From contig JBFYWB010000061.1 of NCBI GenBank assembly GCA_041299015.1, forward strand, positions 1-57,526: a stretch of 57,526 nt of DNA, in the 5' to 3' direction. Positions within the stretch are counted from its first letter, which is position 1. The number at the start of each line of letters is the position of its first letter. Below are positions 7,829 through 15,456 of this stretch, piece by piece. The notes under the pieces are model-generated. The model had not been told where the DNA came from, searched no databases, and worked only from the letters and a program-made list of their open reading frames with translations. Made by a program: the position numbers and the translations under genes. Origin of the DNA: JARFQH01 sp041299015 (GTDB lineage Bacteria > Desulfobacterota > Desulfobacteria > Desulfobacterales > SG8-13).

Positions 7829-9019
7829 CTAGCCGATTTTTAATACCAGCGCGGCGCCGGTGTCGCCGGCGGCGCAGCCGGTGAACAGCATATAGCCTCC
7901 GCCTTTCATCACCGTTTCCTCGATCCCTTCGATGATCAGGCGCCCCGCGGTGGGGGCCTGGGGATGGCCGAAGATCAGTGAGCTGCCGTAGTTGTTGAAC
8001 CCGTTGACGTCGATCTTCATTTGGTCCGCCATATAAACGTCGTTGGCGGCAAACGGATTGTGGGTTTTGATCACTTTTACATCGCCGACGCCGATGCCGG
8101 CCTTTTCAAGCGCCATTTGGGCGGCCGGCACCACGGCCATGGCCATGTGCGCCTTTTTGGCCCGGTGGAATCCGTATGCAACCACCCGGATTTCGGCTTT
8201 CGGATCGGTGCTGAGTTCGCGGGCTTTTTCGCGGGTGGTCACGATCATCGCGCAGTTGCCGTCCGCCGGGTGGGTCTGGGATCCGAAGGTGATCACGCCG
8301 TTGGGCAGAACCGGCCGCAGACCGGCCAGACCTTCGGCGGTGGTTTCCATGATCCCCTCGTCGGCCGCCAGCAGAAGGGTTTTTTTGCGCGACACCTGCA
8401 CTTCGACCGGATACATGTAACGCTTCTGGAAAGCGCGGTCGTCCGCCAGGGCCTCTTTGTACTGTTCGTAACGCCGCAGGGTCACGGCGTCACATTGCTC
8501 CCGGCGGAGGCCGAACGCCGTGGCCACGTTTTCGGCCGTCTGGATCATGGCCGTCCCGCCCCAGGGATCGAGATTAAAGTGGTCCATGACCCAGTTCTCG
8601 GAGATCACCTGGCCGCCCGGGCCCATCGGGTTCGGCCAGATGGTGTGGGGGCCGTTGGAACAGCGGTCTACGGCCAGGGTGTAGCAGTTTTCAAAAAACC
8701 CGGTTTCGATACCGATTGCCGCCTGGAAGACGCCGGTGGTCGAGGTGGAACACGCCTGGCTGATCAGAAGGCCGGGGGTGTCGACGGCACCGATCAGGGC
8801 CGCAGCCCAGGGACCGCCATAAAACATTTTCGGCTGACCGACGGTGAGTCCCAGGATCAGGTAATCGAACATCCGGGCATCCCACTGCTTATCCGCCAAC
8901 CAGCGTTTGCTCGTCTCGGCGCCGAGAGTAATCGCGTTTTCGTTGGCCAGCGTTCCCTGCCAGCGGGCGAACGGCGTGCTGTAATAGCCGCCATACGGAA
9001 TAAAGGCCTTGGTCAACAT
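7829..9019 (-). CDS. thiolase-family protein (3-oxoacyl-CoA thiolase / acetyl-CoA acetyltransferase)
   Basis: A 396-residue thiolase. It would cleave a 3-oxoacyl-CoA with CoA to give acetyl-CoA and a shortened acyl-CoA. Catalytic features are visible: the nucleophile Cys in SQACSTSTTGV near residue 91, His in KTHNPFAAND, His in FGHPQAPTAGR, and the second Cys in the C-terminal GCAAGDTGAA. It differs from classical AtoB enzymes in its N-terminal third. GGAGG precedes ATG. Coming after the CoA ligases in the long aromatic cluster, it may act on 3-oxopimeloyl-CoA or a similar intermediate. Substrate assignment is inference, since the window has three thiolases. Confidence 0.88.
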   Translation of the reverse strand: MLTKAFIPYGGYYSTPFARWQGTLANENAITLGAETSKRWLADKQWDARMFDYLILGLTVGQPKMFYGGPWAAALIGAVDTPGLLISQACSTSTTGVFQAAIGIETGFFENCYTLAVDRCSNGPHTIWPNPMGPGGQVISENWVMDHFNLDPWGGTAMIQTAENVATAFGLRREQCDAVTLRRYEQYKEALADDRAFQKRYMYPVEVQVSRKKTLLLAADEGIMETTAEGLAGLRPVLPNGVITFGSQTHPADGNCAMIVTTREKARELSTDPKAEIRVVAYGFHRAKKAHMAMAVVPAAQMALEKAGIGVGDVKVIKTHNPFAANDVYMADQMKIDVNGFNNYGSSLIFGHPQAPTAGRLIIEGIEETVMKGGGYMLFTGCAAGDTGAALVLKIG

Positions 9020-9037
9020 GGTTTTTATCCTCCGGTT

Positions 9038-9216
9038 GGTTTTAGGTATTTAAGTAGTTTTAGGTTTTAGGCAACCATGGCCATTCGGGCCGCTCGGTTC
9101 CGGGTTCAGGGTTTAAAGGTTTAACAATTCTTACCAAGACGAGTGATAATCCATATAACCCGAGTTTCGAGTTTCGGATCCTGAGTTTCCAGTTTCCAGT
9201 TTCAAGTTTCCCGGTC
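9038..9216 (+). repeat. degenerate 7-bp repeat arrays between ligase and thiolase genes
   Basis: Most of this gap is built from heptamers. At 9038-9072: GGTTTTA, GGTATTT, then TTTAGGT and TTTAGGC. At 9102-9122: GGGTTCA, GGGTTTA, AAGGTTT. At 9161-9209 seven units in perfect 7-bp phase: CGAGTTT twice, CGGATCC, TGAGTTT, CCAGTTT twice, CAAGTTT. The last array runs into the final codons of the CoA ligase gene. Similar short tandem repeated repetitive (STRR) heptamers are known from cyanobacteria; identity of mechanism is not implied. Confidence 0.8.
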
Positions 9217-10782
9217 ACCGCCCGGTGTGCGGAATTTCTCTCTCAGTTTGCGATGCAATATCTTACCGGTCGGCGTGCGCGGCATGTCGTCCGGCCGGAT
9301 AAAAATAACCTCTTTCGGCCTTTTGAATCCGGACAATTTGTCGCGGCAGCATTCCTTTATGACCGATTCATCGATGTCTTTTTCACTGACGCCGGGCTTG
9401 GGGACCACCACCGCCACGACCCTCTCGCCCCACTTCTCATCCGGCAGGCCGATGCAGGCGCAGTCGAAAACACACGCGTGACTGCCCACGGCCTCTTCCA
9501 CTTCACTGGGATAGACATGCTCGCCGCCGGTGATGATCATGTTGTCCTTGCGGTCGACGATCTCGTAAAACCCATCGGCTCGCCGCCGGGCCATGTCGCC
9601 GGCCGAAAACCAGCCGTCCCGGAACGCCGCCGCGGTTTTATCCGGCAGCTTGTAGTATTCCTTGAACAGCATCGGTCCGCGGGAATACAGTTCTCCAACC
9701 TCGCCGGGCCCCACGGCACCTCCGTTCGCATCCAGCAGTTTGACGAAATCGGTCCCCAGACTTTCGAAGCCGATCGACCCCAGCTTGCTCATCTGGTGCT
9801 CGGGTTTGAGGACCGTGACAATGCCGGCCTCGGTCGATCCGTAGCCTTCATAGAGCTCGACGCCGGGAAAGAAATCCATGATGGCCAGCTTCATGCTTTT
9901 TCTGACCGGCGCCGAGGAACAGAGCAGTTTGCGGACCGAACTGACGACGCGTTGGCGTTCATCTTCCGTCGCATTCAGAATCAGGTTGTAGTGGGTCGGT
10001 ATGAGAGAAATAAAGGTGACCTGCTCGCGTTCGATGATCTCGAGAATCTCCGCGGCCCTGAACGACTGGGCCGGATGGATGTAGACCGAGGCGCCGATGT
10101 AGGTGAAGGTGAAGGTAAAGAAGGTGGAATTGATGTGGCACAGCGGCATCACGTTCAGGCAGATGTCGTGCTCGGTGAATCCAAAATCGACGGCGTTGAT
10201 CAGGTAGAAGGCGATATGGGATTCGTGCGTGCGCACCACGCCCTTCGGTTTGCCGGTCGTGCCGGAGGTGTAGATCAGAATCCAGGTGTCCTCGGGCCGG
10301 ACGTCCGCAGGCGGTTCGCTTTCCGGTGCGTCCACTATAAACGCTTCATACGTGCGATACCCTTCTTGCGGCTCTCCGACGACGATGATGTTCTCCGCGG
10401 CGATGTTCTTCAGATCGGAACTGATCGCCGCGAGCGTTTCGGTGAATTGGTCGTGGACAACCAAAGCCTTGGCGTCGGAGTTGCCTACGATGTAGGCCAC
10501 CTCGCTGGGCGTCAGGCGGAAGTTGATCGGAACGATCACGATTCCGGTCTTGGCCGTTGCCAGGTAGAGTTCGATGATCTCGATGCTGTTTTCCAACAAT
10601 ACGGCCAGTTTGTCGCCTTTGGAGAGCCCCAAGGAAACCAGACGGTGGGACAGACGGTTGACTCTCGTATTGGTTTGCGGATACGTGAAGCTGCGCCGGC
10701 TGTCCTTCAGGCACACCGTGTTCGGAAATTTCTTGGCATTGACCTTCAGGTTCTGCCCTAAATTCATCCAGCAGGCCGTCAT
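9202..10782 (-). CDS. AMP-forming acyl-CoA synthetase (ligase)
   Basis: A 526-residue ANL-superfamily enzyme that activates a carboxylic acid with ATP and CoA through an acyl-adenylate. The P-loop motif IYTSGTTGKPKGVV is near residue 170, the aromatic/adenylate motif LYEGYGSTEAG near 315, GWFSAGDMARR near 400 and the hinge DRKDNMIITGGEHVYP after it. The C-terminal PRTPTGKILHRKLRE carries the catalytic Lys. GGAGGACA precedes ATG. Neighbours suggest an alicyclic, aromatic or dicarboxylic acid as substrate. The sequence is closer in style to fatty-acid/cyclohexanecarboxylate ligases than to the PaaK family member at 16515-17822, but the substrate is not decidable. The catalytic Lys is a possible target for the AcuA-like acetyltransferase encoded at 29368 (inference). 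Confidence 0.92.
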   Translation of the reverse strand: MTACWMNLGQNLKVNAKKFPNTVCLKDSRRSFTYPQTNTRVNRLSHRLVSLGLSKGDKLAVLLENSIEIIELYLATAKTGIVIVPINFRLTPSEVAYIVGNSDAKALVVHDQFTETLAAISSDLKNIAAENIIVVGEPQEGYRTYEAFIVDAPESEPPADVRPEDTWILIYTSGTTGKPKGVVRTHESHIAFYLINAVDFGFTEHDICLNVMPLCHINSTFFTFTFTYIGASVYIHPAQSFRAAEILEIIEREQVTFISLIPTHYNLILNATEDERQRVVSSVRKLLCSSAPVRKSMKLAIMDFFPGVELYEGYGSTEAGIVTVLKPEHQMSKLGSIGFESLGTDFVKLLDANGGAVGPGEVGELYSRGPMLFKEYYKLPDKTAAAFRDGWFSAGDMARRRADGFYEIVDRKDNMIITGGEHVYPSEVEEAVGSHACVFDCACIGLPDEKWGERVVAVVVPKPGVSEKDIDESVIKECCRDKLSGFKRPKEVIFIRPDDMPRTPTGKILHRKLREKFRTPGGDRET

Positions 10783-10802
10783 ATTGTCCTCCGTGAAAAA
10801 TA

Positions 10803-10872
10803 GCTAAAGGCAAAAGGTAAAAGGTAAAAGGTAAAAGGCGAAAGGCCAATGGCTAAAGGCTCAAGGCTCGAA
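10803..10872 (+). repeat. tandem 7-bp repeat array, about 10 units
   Basis: Ten consecutive heptamers in perfect phase: GCTAAAG, GCAAAAG, GTAAAAG three times, GCGAAAG, GCCAATG, GCTAAAG, GCTCAAG, GCTCGAA. The consensus is G(C/T)NNAAG. It begins 20 bases upstream of the CoA ligase start codon, in the leader of that gene. Confidence 0.9.
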
Positions 10873-11026
10873 ACCGTCACTGTTTTGAGCACCGTGATAT
10901 TAGATTGGACTCATCGCGGTTTCGTTCAGGGCATTTATCAGGTTCCGGTGCAGGTGCATTTTTCGCACGCTCGAGGAAATCAAGGAACTGCACCGACGCT
11001 CAGTCTTTTAGGCCGCACAATTGCTT

Positions 11027-11061
11027 GGAATTTCGAATTTCGGTCATTGGGATTTGGTTAA
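11027..11061 (+). repeat. degenerate 7-bp repeat array, 5 units
   Basis: Units GGAATTT, CGAATTT, CGGTCAT, TGGGATT and TGGTTAA in 7-bp phase. They resemble the CGAGTTT family seen at 9161-9209. Confidence 0.55.
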
Positions 11062-11132
11062 TACGTGAGTTTGTTATGCGCAATCCAACTGGCCGACACC
11101 TGACATCTCAAATGGCTTTCATCCATCAGCCC

Positions 11133-11153
11133 TGAACCCTTGAACCTTGAACC
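11133..11153 (+). repeat. short 7-bp repeat, 3 units
   Basis: TGAACCC, TTGAACC and TTGAACC lie just after the end of the ADP-forming synthetase gene. This is the C-rich orientation of the same kind of heptamer. Confidence 0.6.
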
Positions 11154-11160
11154 GCTGATT

Positions 11161-13239
11161 TTACAGGCTTATCCTGGCGTCGACCACAAAGGCGCCGTCC
11201 TCGAAGGCCATGACCGGGTTCAGGTCCATTTCCTTGATCTCCGGAAGCTCCGCGACCAGCTGCGACAGGCGCAGGATCAATTCCTTCAGGCGGTCGCAAT
11301 CGACGCCGCTGCGGCCCCGGATGCCTGTGAGAAGCGCGGCGCCTTTTATCGATGCCAGCATCTCTTTGGCCTCGGCGGTGCTCACCGGGGTCAGATTGAA
11401 GACGACGTCCTTGAGAACCTCGACGCTGATGCCGCCGAGACCGAACATGATCAGGTGGCCCAAGCCTTCCTCGGCCTTGGCCCCCAAGATCACCTCCAAG
11501 CCGCCGGGCAGGAACTTCTGCACGAAAAAGCGCAGGTCGTCATTCGCAAGTCTCGTCTGCATCTGCTCCAGCGCCGCCCTTACGGAGTCGCCGTCGGCCA
11601 GGTTCACTGCCACGGCGCCCATGTCACTCTTGTGCACGACGGCCGCGGCATCGGCCTTGACCACCACCGGAAATCCGATGGCTTCGGCTGCCGCGACAGC
11701 CTCATCCGCATTTCCAGCCACGCGCCATTCGGCGGTCGGGATACCGTAGGCCTCCAGAATTCCGTAGACCTCCTGGGCCGCGAGATTCCGGCGGCCGGCC
11801 GCTTTCGCCGCCGACAAGATGCTTCGGCCGCTCTGGCGTTCGACATCGCCGAAAGTCCTCAGCTCGCCGCCGGCACGGTTTCGAATTGCGTTGTAGCGGA
11901 CCAGGGCCGCCATGGCCCGGGCCGCCTCGCCGGGCAGGGCGAAGCAGGGTACGCCGCCCTCCCGCAGGATGTCGACCACCTCGGCCCATTGCCGCCTGTC
12001 GGTCATCAGGTTGCAGACCAGCGGCTTTTGCTGCAGTTGGCTGACCGCCACGATCTCCCGCGCGATGCTCTCGTTGTCAACGAAAAAAGGCGTGACGAAA
12101 TTGACGAAAATGCAGTCGAAGGCATCGTCTGCCAGCATGGCATCCATGCACGCCCGGTAGTGGACGGCGGTTCCGGTGGCCAGAACGTCGATCGGGTTGC
12201 TGACGGAGGCTTCCGGGTAGAGCGTTTCCTTCAACCGCGCGGCGGTCATTTCCGAAAGAGGCGGCAGCCGACAGCCGGCATCGACGAACACATCGGTGGC
12301 GATCACGGCCGGGCCGCCGGTGTTGGTGATGATGCCGATCCGGTTTCCCCGCGGGATCGGCTGGGTGGCAAAAGCGGCCGCGGCTTGGATCAACTCGCCC
12401 TCGTCCCTGAAGCTGACCACGCCCGCTTTTTTGAATATCAGGTCGGTGGCCAGATCTTGTTTGGCCAATCCGCCGGTGTGCGATGCGGCCGCCTTGGCGC
12501 CCTCGGCGGTTCGACCGGCCTTCATGGCCAGGATCGGTTTACGGGCGGCCACCTCGCGGACGGTCTGCATGAAGTTGGCCGGGTCTCTGAGTCCCTCGAC
12601 ATAGGTGACGATGACGCGCGTGCCGTCGTCCTCTCCCAGATAACGGATGATATCCGGGATGGTCACATCGCAGGCATTGCCGTTGGAGGCATAGATACGG
12701 GTGCCGACGCCCATGGCCGCAAAACCCTGGTGGATGACCTCGGCCACACCGCCGCTCAACGCGACGATGGAAATGAATCCGGGTTCGGGCTTGGTAAACG
12801 TAAAATTGCAGTAGGCCCGGATCTGGGGGTCCGAATTGATGATCCCCTGGCAGTTGGGCCCCAGGACGCGGATGCCGTACTTGACGGCCCGGGCGAGAAA
12901 GTCCTTTTCCAGAGCTTCCCCGGCGAGGCCGGTTTCCGAGAAGCCGCCGGAGTTGATGATGATGTTTTTAACGCCTTTCCTGCCGCAGTCTTCCACGGCT
13001 TGGGGGACGAACTTGGCCGGAATGACCATGTGAACGACGTCGACGTTGTCCGGACAGTCGTTGATCGACTTATAGGCCTTGATGCCGCGGATTTCTTCCG
13101 CCTTCGGGTTGATGGGGTAGATCTCGCCCTTAAAGCCGAAATCGATCAGGTTCTTGATCACCCGGTTGCCGATGGAGAGCTCTTTGCTCGAAGCGCCGAT
13201 AACCGCGACTTTCTTGGGCCTGAATAAAGATTCCAGCAT
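11161..13239 (-). CDS. ADP-forming acyl-CoA synthetase (acetate-CoA ligase type), fused alpha and beta parts
   Basis: A 692-residue single-chain NDP-forming synthetase. It converts acyl-CoA + ADP + phosphate to acid + ATP + CoA, saving energy from thioesters. Order: a CoA-binding Rossmann domain (residues 1-130, KKVAVIGASSKELSIGNRV), a succinyl-CoA-ligase-like flavodoxin domain with the phospho-His in AAASHTGGLAKQD near 260, and a C-terminal ATP-grasp domain (from about 475: AYGIPTAEWRVA, FPVVVKADAAAVVHKSD, MDLNPVMAFEDGAFVVDARI). Placed in the aromatic operon after the activator and BcrC-like genes, it could harvest ATP from acetyl-CoA or an arylacyl-CoA made by IorAB. GGAGA precedes ATG. Confidence 0.93.
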   Translation of the reverse strand: MLESLFRPKKVAVIGASSKELSIGNRVIKNLIDFGFKGEIYPINPKAEEIRGIKAYKSINDCPDNVDVVHMVIPAKFVPQAVEDCGRKGVKNIIINSGGFSETGLAGEALEKDFLARAVKYGIRVLGPNCQGIINSDPQIRAYCNFTFTKPEPGFISIVALSGGVAEVIHQGFAAMGVGTRIYASNGNACDVTIPDIIRYLGEDDGTRVIVTYVEGLRDPANFMQTVREVAARKPILAMKAGRTAEGAKAAASHTGGLAKQDLATDLIFKKAGVVSFRDEGELIQAAAAFATQPIPRGNRIGIITNTGGPAVIATDVFVDAGCRLPPLSEMTAARLKETLYPEASVSNPIDVLATGTAVHYRACMDAMLADDAFDCIFVNFVTPFFVDNESIAREIVAVSQLQQKPLVCNLMTDRRQWAEVVDILREGGVPCFALPGEAARAMAALVRYNAIRNRAGGELRTFGDVERQSGRSILSAAKAAGRRNLAAQEVYGILEAYGIPTAEWRVAGNADEAVAAAEAIGFPVVVKADAAAVVHKSDMGAVAVNLADGDSVRAALEQMQTRLANDDLRFFVQKFLPGGLEVILGAKAEEGLGHLIMFGLGGISVEVLKDVVFNLTPVSTAEAKEMLASIKGAALLTGIRGRSGVDCDRLKELILRLSQLVAELPEIKEMDLNPVMAFEDGAFVVDARISL

Positions 13240-13340
13240 GCTCTTCTCTCCTTCTCGTTATGGGGCGCGGAGCCCATGGGCCACAGTGTCCGGGAAAAGC
13301 GTTTGCCGCATGGCCGAGGCACCCCATGGTCAAAAGCGGA

Positions 13341-14591
13341 CTAAGCTCTTCTTTCGTCGAGTTGCTCGATAAACGCCTCGACGTTGGTCTTGGTTTGTTC
13401 GTCCGAAACCAGGCGCATGTCATTGAGGTCACCGTTGATGATCAGGCTCGGTACGCCGGTAATTTTTTCCATGCGCTGGGGCATGCCGTAGCGGCAGTTG
13501 GAGTTGTTGGGACAGGTCTTGGCATCATGGTAGATGATCCCGTCCACCTTGAAAAAGGCCAGCATGTCCTTGATGTAGGCCTCCTTGGCTTCGTCGGAAC
13601 GCACGATGAACAGCTCGGTGTAGGCCCGCGCCATGCTCCTGAACGGGTCGTCGGGGTCGAATGCCTTAAAAATCCAGCTGTTGCAGTAGGTCGAGGCCAG
13701 CACGCAGGTGTTTAGTTCGGCGAACATCTTCGAATGGGTGCTGAGGCGGCCCCAGACCGGCATGCCTTCCCAGTAGATGCGAAAGCGCTCGTCCTCAAGC
13801 GCGGCCTCCCGGTTGGCGATGCGTTCAGTCATTTCCGCCAGCAGCAGCTTGTAGTAATCCACCGCCGCCTGGGTTCCGCGCAGCACGACTGCCGGACCCA
13901 TGTGGATGGTACCGTCGTAGAACGTCAGGGGCGAGGGCAGATTGGCGGCGGTGTCGAGGACTTCCTTCCACAGGTCCGAACAGCGGCGCGAAAGGCCCAG
14001 GACCCGTTTCAGCTCCGCCATGTCGAAGGCGTTGCCGGAAATTTCTTCCAATGGGGGGACGAGGGCCTCCATCTGCCTGGCGATCGAGTCGACATGCTTG
14101 TCGGCAACCCCCCCGATGCCGCGATGGGTGTGGATGCCGAGCAGCGGCACTTTGAATTCCCTGGCATACCAGGCGAACCAGTCCTGCACGTCGCGGCACT
14201 GGTTGGTGTTATAAACCAGCACATCGGGCCGGGGGACGGCCTCGATGCCCGGGTAGGCCTTGGCAAGCGGCGTGAAGCCCTTCAGATAAGCCCCCACGTC
14301 GGCGGTCAGGTAAGAGCAGATCTCCGGTGAATAGCCCATGGCGTTGGCCACCGGAATCATGTCCGTGGCCGTGCGTGTCGCACCGAGCATGGCGCCGTGG
14401 TTTTCGGGAAAGTGAACCAGGAAACCCATGGCCCGCAGGATTTCGGCCGGCCCCACGCTCGTGCACCAGGCGATCTTGCGGCTGCGGGTCTGCGACGCCG
14501 CGTTCAACTCGTAAAAGTATTCGGCCATGATGCGGCCCATTTCCCTGGAAGCCTTGATCGGCTTGCGCAGGCTCTTTTTTTCTTCAGCCAT
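13341..14591 (-). CDS. 2-hydroxyacyl-CoA dehydratase / benzoyl-CoA reductase-type subunit (BcrC/BadD/HgdB family), single copy
   Basis: A 416-residue member of the 2-hydroxyacyl-CoA dehydratase D family, whose members carry an Fe-S cluster and receive single low-potential electrons from an ATP-driven activator. Signature pieces are WCTSVGPAEILRAMGF, with Cys43 in the usual first ligand position, ICSYLTADVG (Cys92), NTNQCRDVQ (Cys132) and KTCPNNSNCRYGMPQRM (Cys360, Cys366), then LIINGDLNDMR near the C-terminus. Dehydratases and class I benzoyl-CoA reductases use two different paralogous subunits (BcrB+BcrC, HgdA+HgdB). Only one is here, followed at once by an unrelated synthetase. A single-subunit homodimer with its own activator is the arrangement known for double-cubane cluster proteins (DCCP). 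Which reaction it performs is open. Confidence 0.9.
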   Translation of the reverse strand: MAEEKKSLRKPIKASREMGRIMAEYFYELNAASQTRSRKIAWCTSVGPAEILRAMGFLVHFPENHGAMLGATRTATDMIPVANAMGYSPEICSYLTADVGAYLKGFTPLAKAYPGIEAVPRPDVLVYNTNQCRDVQDWFAWYAREFKVPLLGIHTHRGIGGVADKHVDSIARQMEALVPPLEEISGNAFDMAELKRVLGLSRRCSDLWKEVLDTAANLPSPLTFYDGTIHMGPAVVLRGTQAAVDYYKLLLAEMTERIANREAALEDERFRIYWEGMPVWGRLSTHSKMFAELNTCVLASTYCNSWIFKAFDPDDPFRSMARAYTELFIVRSDEAKEAYIKDMLAFFKVDGIIYHDAKTCPNNSNCRYGMPQRMEKITGVPSLIINGDLNDMRLVSDEQTKTNVEAFIEQLDERRA

Positions 14592-14610
14592 GTCGGGTTC
14601 CTTTCGTTAA

Positions 14611-14664
14611 CGGGTCAAACGGGCTAACAGGCTATACGGGCTCAACCGGCTTAACCGGCTCAAC
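14611..14664 (+). repeat. 9-bp repeat array overlapping the activator gene's 3' end
   Basis: Six units in perfect 9-bp phase: CGGGTCAAA, CGGGCTAAC, AGGCTATAC, GGGCTCAAC, CGGCTTAAC, CGGCTCAAC. Three of them lie inside the activator coding sequence and are read as Pro-Val-Glu/Lys repeats. The stop codon (14632-14634) falls in the third unit and the rest form the spacer to the next gene. The same unit recurs at 47444-47506. Confidence 0.85.
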
Positions 14665-15456
14665 GGGTCCTTCCAGCGCGTACAATGCCGCGCCGATGGC
14701 ACCGGTCAGCTGGGGGTGTTCCGGCACCAGAATGTTTCGGCCCAGAATTTCTGCGGTCATTGTGACCAGATAGGGGTTGTGTTCGACCACCCCGCCGGTC
14801 ATCACCACGTGTTCGGTCAGCGCATCCATTTCGAGGACCCGCCTGATGACCGAATAAAAGACTCCCTTGACGATGTCGCTCACCTGTTTGCCCCGCCGGA
14901 TGTTTTCGAGGACTTCGGTGGCGGAAAACACCGTGCAGAAGCTGCCGAGCTTGACCATGTTTTCGGACCGGCGCGCCAGAGCGTCCATTTCCTCAAGTGG
15001 AATGTCGAGCCGCGCCGCCATTTCTTCCAGGAAGGCGCCGGTTCCGGCGGCGCATTTGCGGTTCATCTTGAATCCGGTGCGGCGGCCCTTTTCATCGAGT
15101 TTGACGACTTTGTTGTCCTGACCACCAATGTCGATGATGGTGATCGCCATCGGGAAATACCGGTAACACCCCTTGGCGTGGCAGCCGATTTCGGTGCGGG
15201 AGTCATCGGCATAGGGAACATTATTGCGGCCGTAACCGGTCGACACCGCACGCCGGATCGCCGCGGGCGGCGCGCCGGCCATATCAAGCGCCGCCGTTAG
15301 ACAGGCACCGGCCGTGGCCGAAAAGTCGGTGCCGGATTTTTTGACGGCAAACCCGACCAGGTTTCGTTTCAGGTCGAGGACGGCGACTTTCGTGCGTGAC
15401 GAACCCACATCCGTGCCCACAACCAACCGTCGAGACGACTGCTTAGCCTGTCGCAT
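14632..15456 (-). CDS. ATP-dependent activator, BcrA/BcrD/HgdC-type ASKHA ATPase
   Basis: A 274-residue ASKHA ATPase that couples ATP hydrolysis to one-electron transfer. Phosphate motif 1 is VVGTDVGSSRTKVAVLD (12-28); STGYGRNNV follows at 72-80; phosphate motif 2 is IIDIGGQDNKVVKL (107-120). The cluster ligands are Cys135 in RKCAAGTGAFLE and Cys174 in GSFCTVFSATEV, which bridge a [4Fe-4S] cluster between two copies. TGGVVEHNPYL (220-230) is the adenosine motif. The ATG at 15456 shares one base with the TGA of the PanE-like gene, so translation is coupled. The C-terminal PVEPVKPVEPV is encoded by a 9-bp repeat array and is probably not part of the fold. Only one activator gene is present, unlike benzoyl-CoA reductases, which have two. 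Confidence 0.93.
   Translation of the reverse strand: MRQAKQSSRRLVVGTDVGSSRTKVAVLDLKRNLVGFAVKKSGTDFSATAGACLTAALDMAGAPPAAIRRAVSTGYGRNNVPYADDSRTEIGCHAKGCYRYFPMAITIIDIGGQDNKVVKLDEKGRRTGFKMNRKCAAGTGAFLEEMAARLDIPLEEMDALARRSENMVKLGSFCTVFSATEVLENIRRGKQVSDIVKGVFYSVIRRVLEMDALTEHVVMTGGVVEHNPYLVTMTAEILGRNILVPEHPQLTGAIGAALYALEGPVEPVKPVEPV

Larger units (their letters stand above)
10783..11160. other. 378-base gap between the two CoA ligase genes
   Basis: The gap holds three heptamer arrays (10803-10872, 11027-11061 and 11133-11153, listed separately). The remaining sequence, about 10875-11025 and 11062-11132, shows no open reading frame with a ribosome binding site and no clear promoter or terminator. 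Its length suggests the ligase gene downstream may have its own promoter, but I cannot point to one. Confidence 0.6.

Noticed and set aside
9253..10761. Plus-strand frame of 502 codons opposite the AMP-forming ligase
   Set aside because: It is antisense to a complete ligase with every catalytic motif intact, and the translation matches nothing recognisable.
11140..13227. Long plus-strand open frame of about 695 codons opposite the ADP-forming synthetase
   Set aside because: It mirrors the synthetase gene in the complementary frame, has a low-complexity Gly/Asp/His-rich translation and no domain; such shadows are expected in GC-rich genes.
13341..15456. Class I benzoyl-CoA reductase (bcrABCD)
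   Set aside because: Only one BcrB/C-type and one BcrA/D-type gene are present; a class I enzyme needs two of each.
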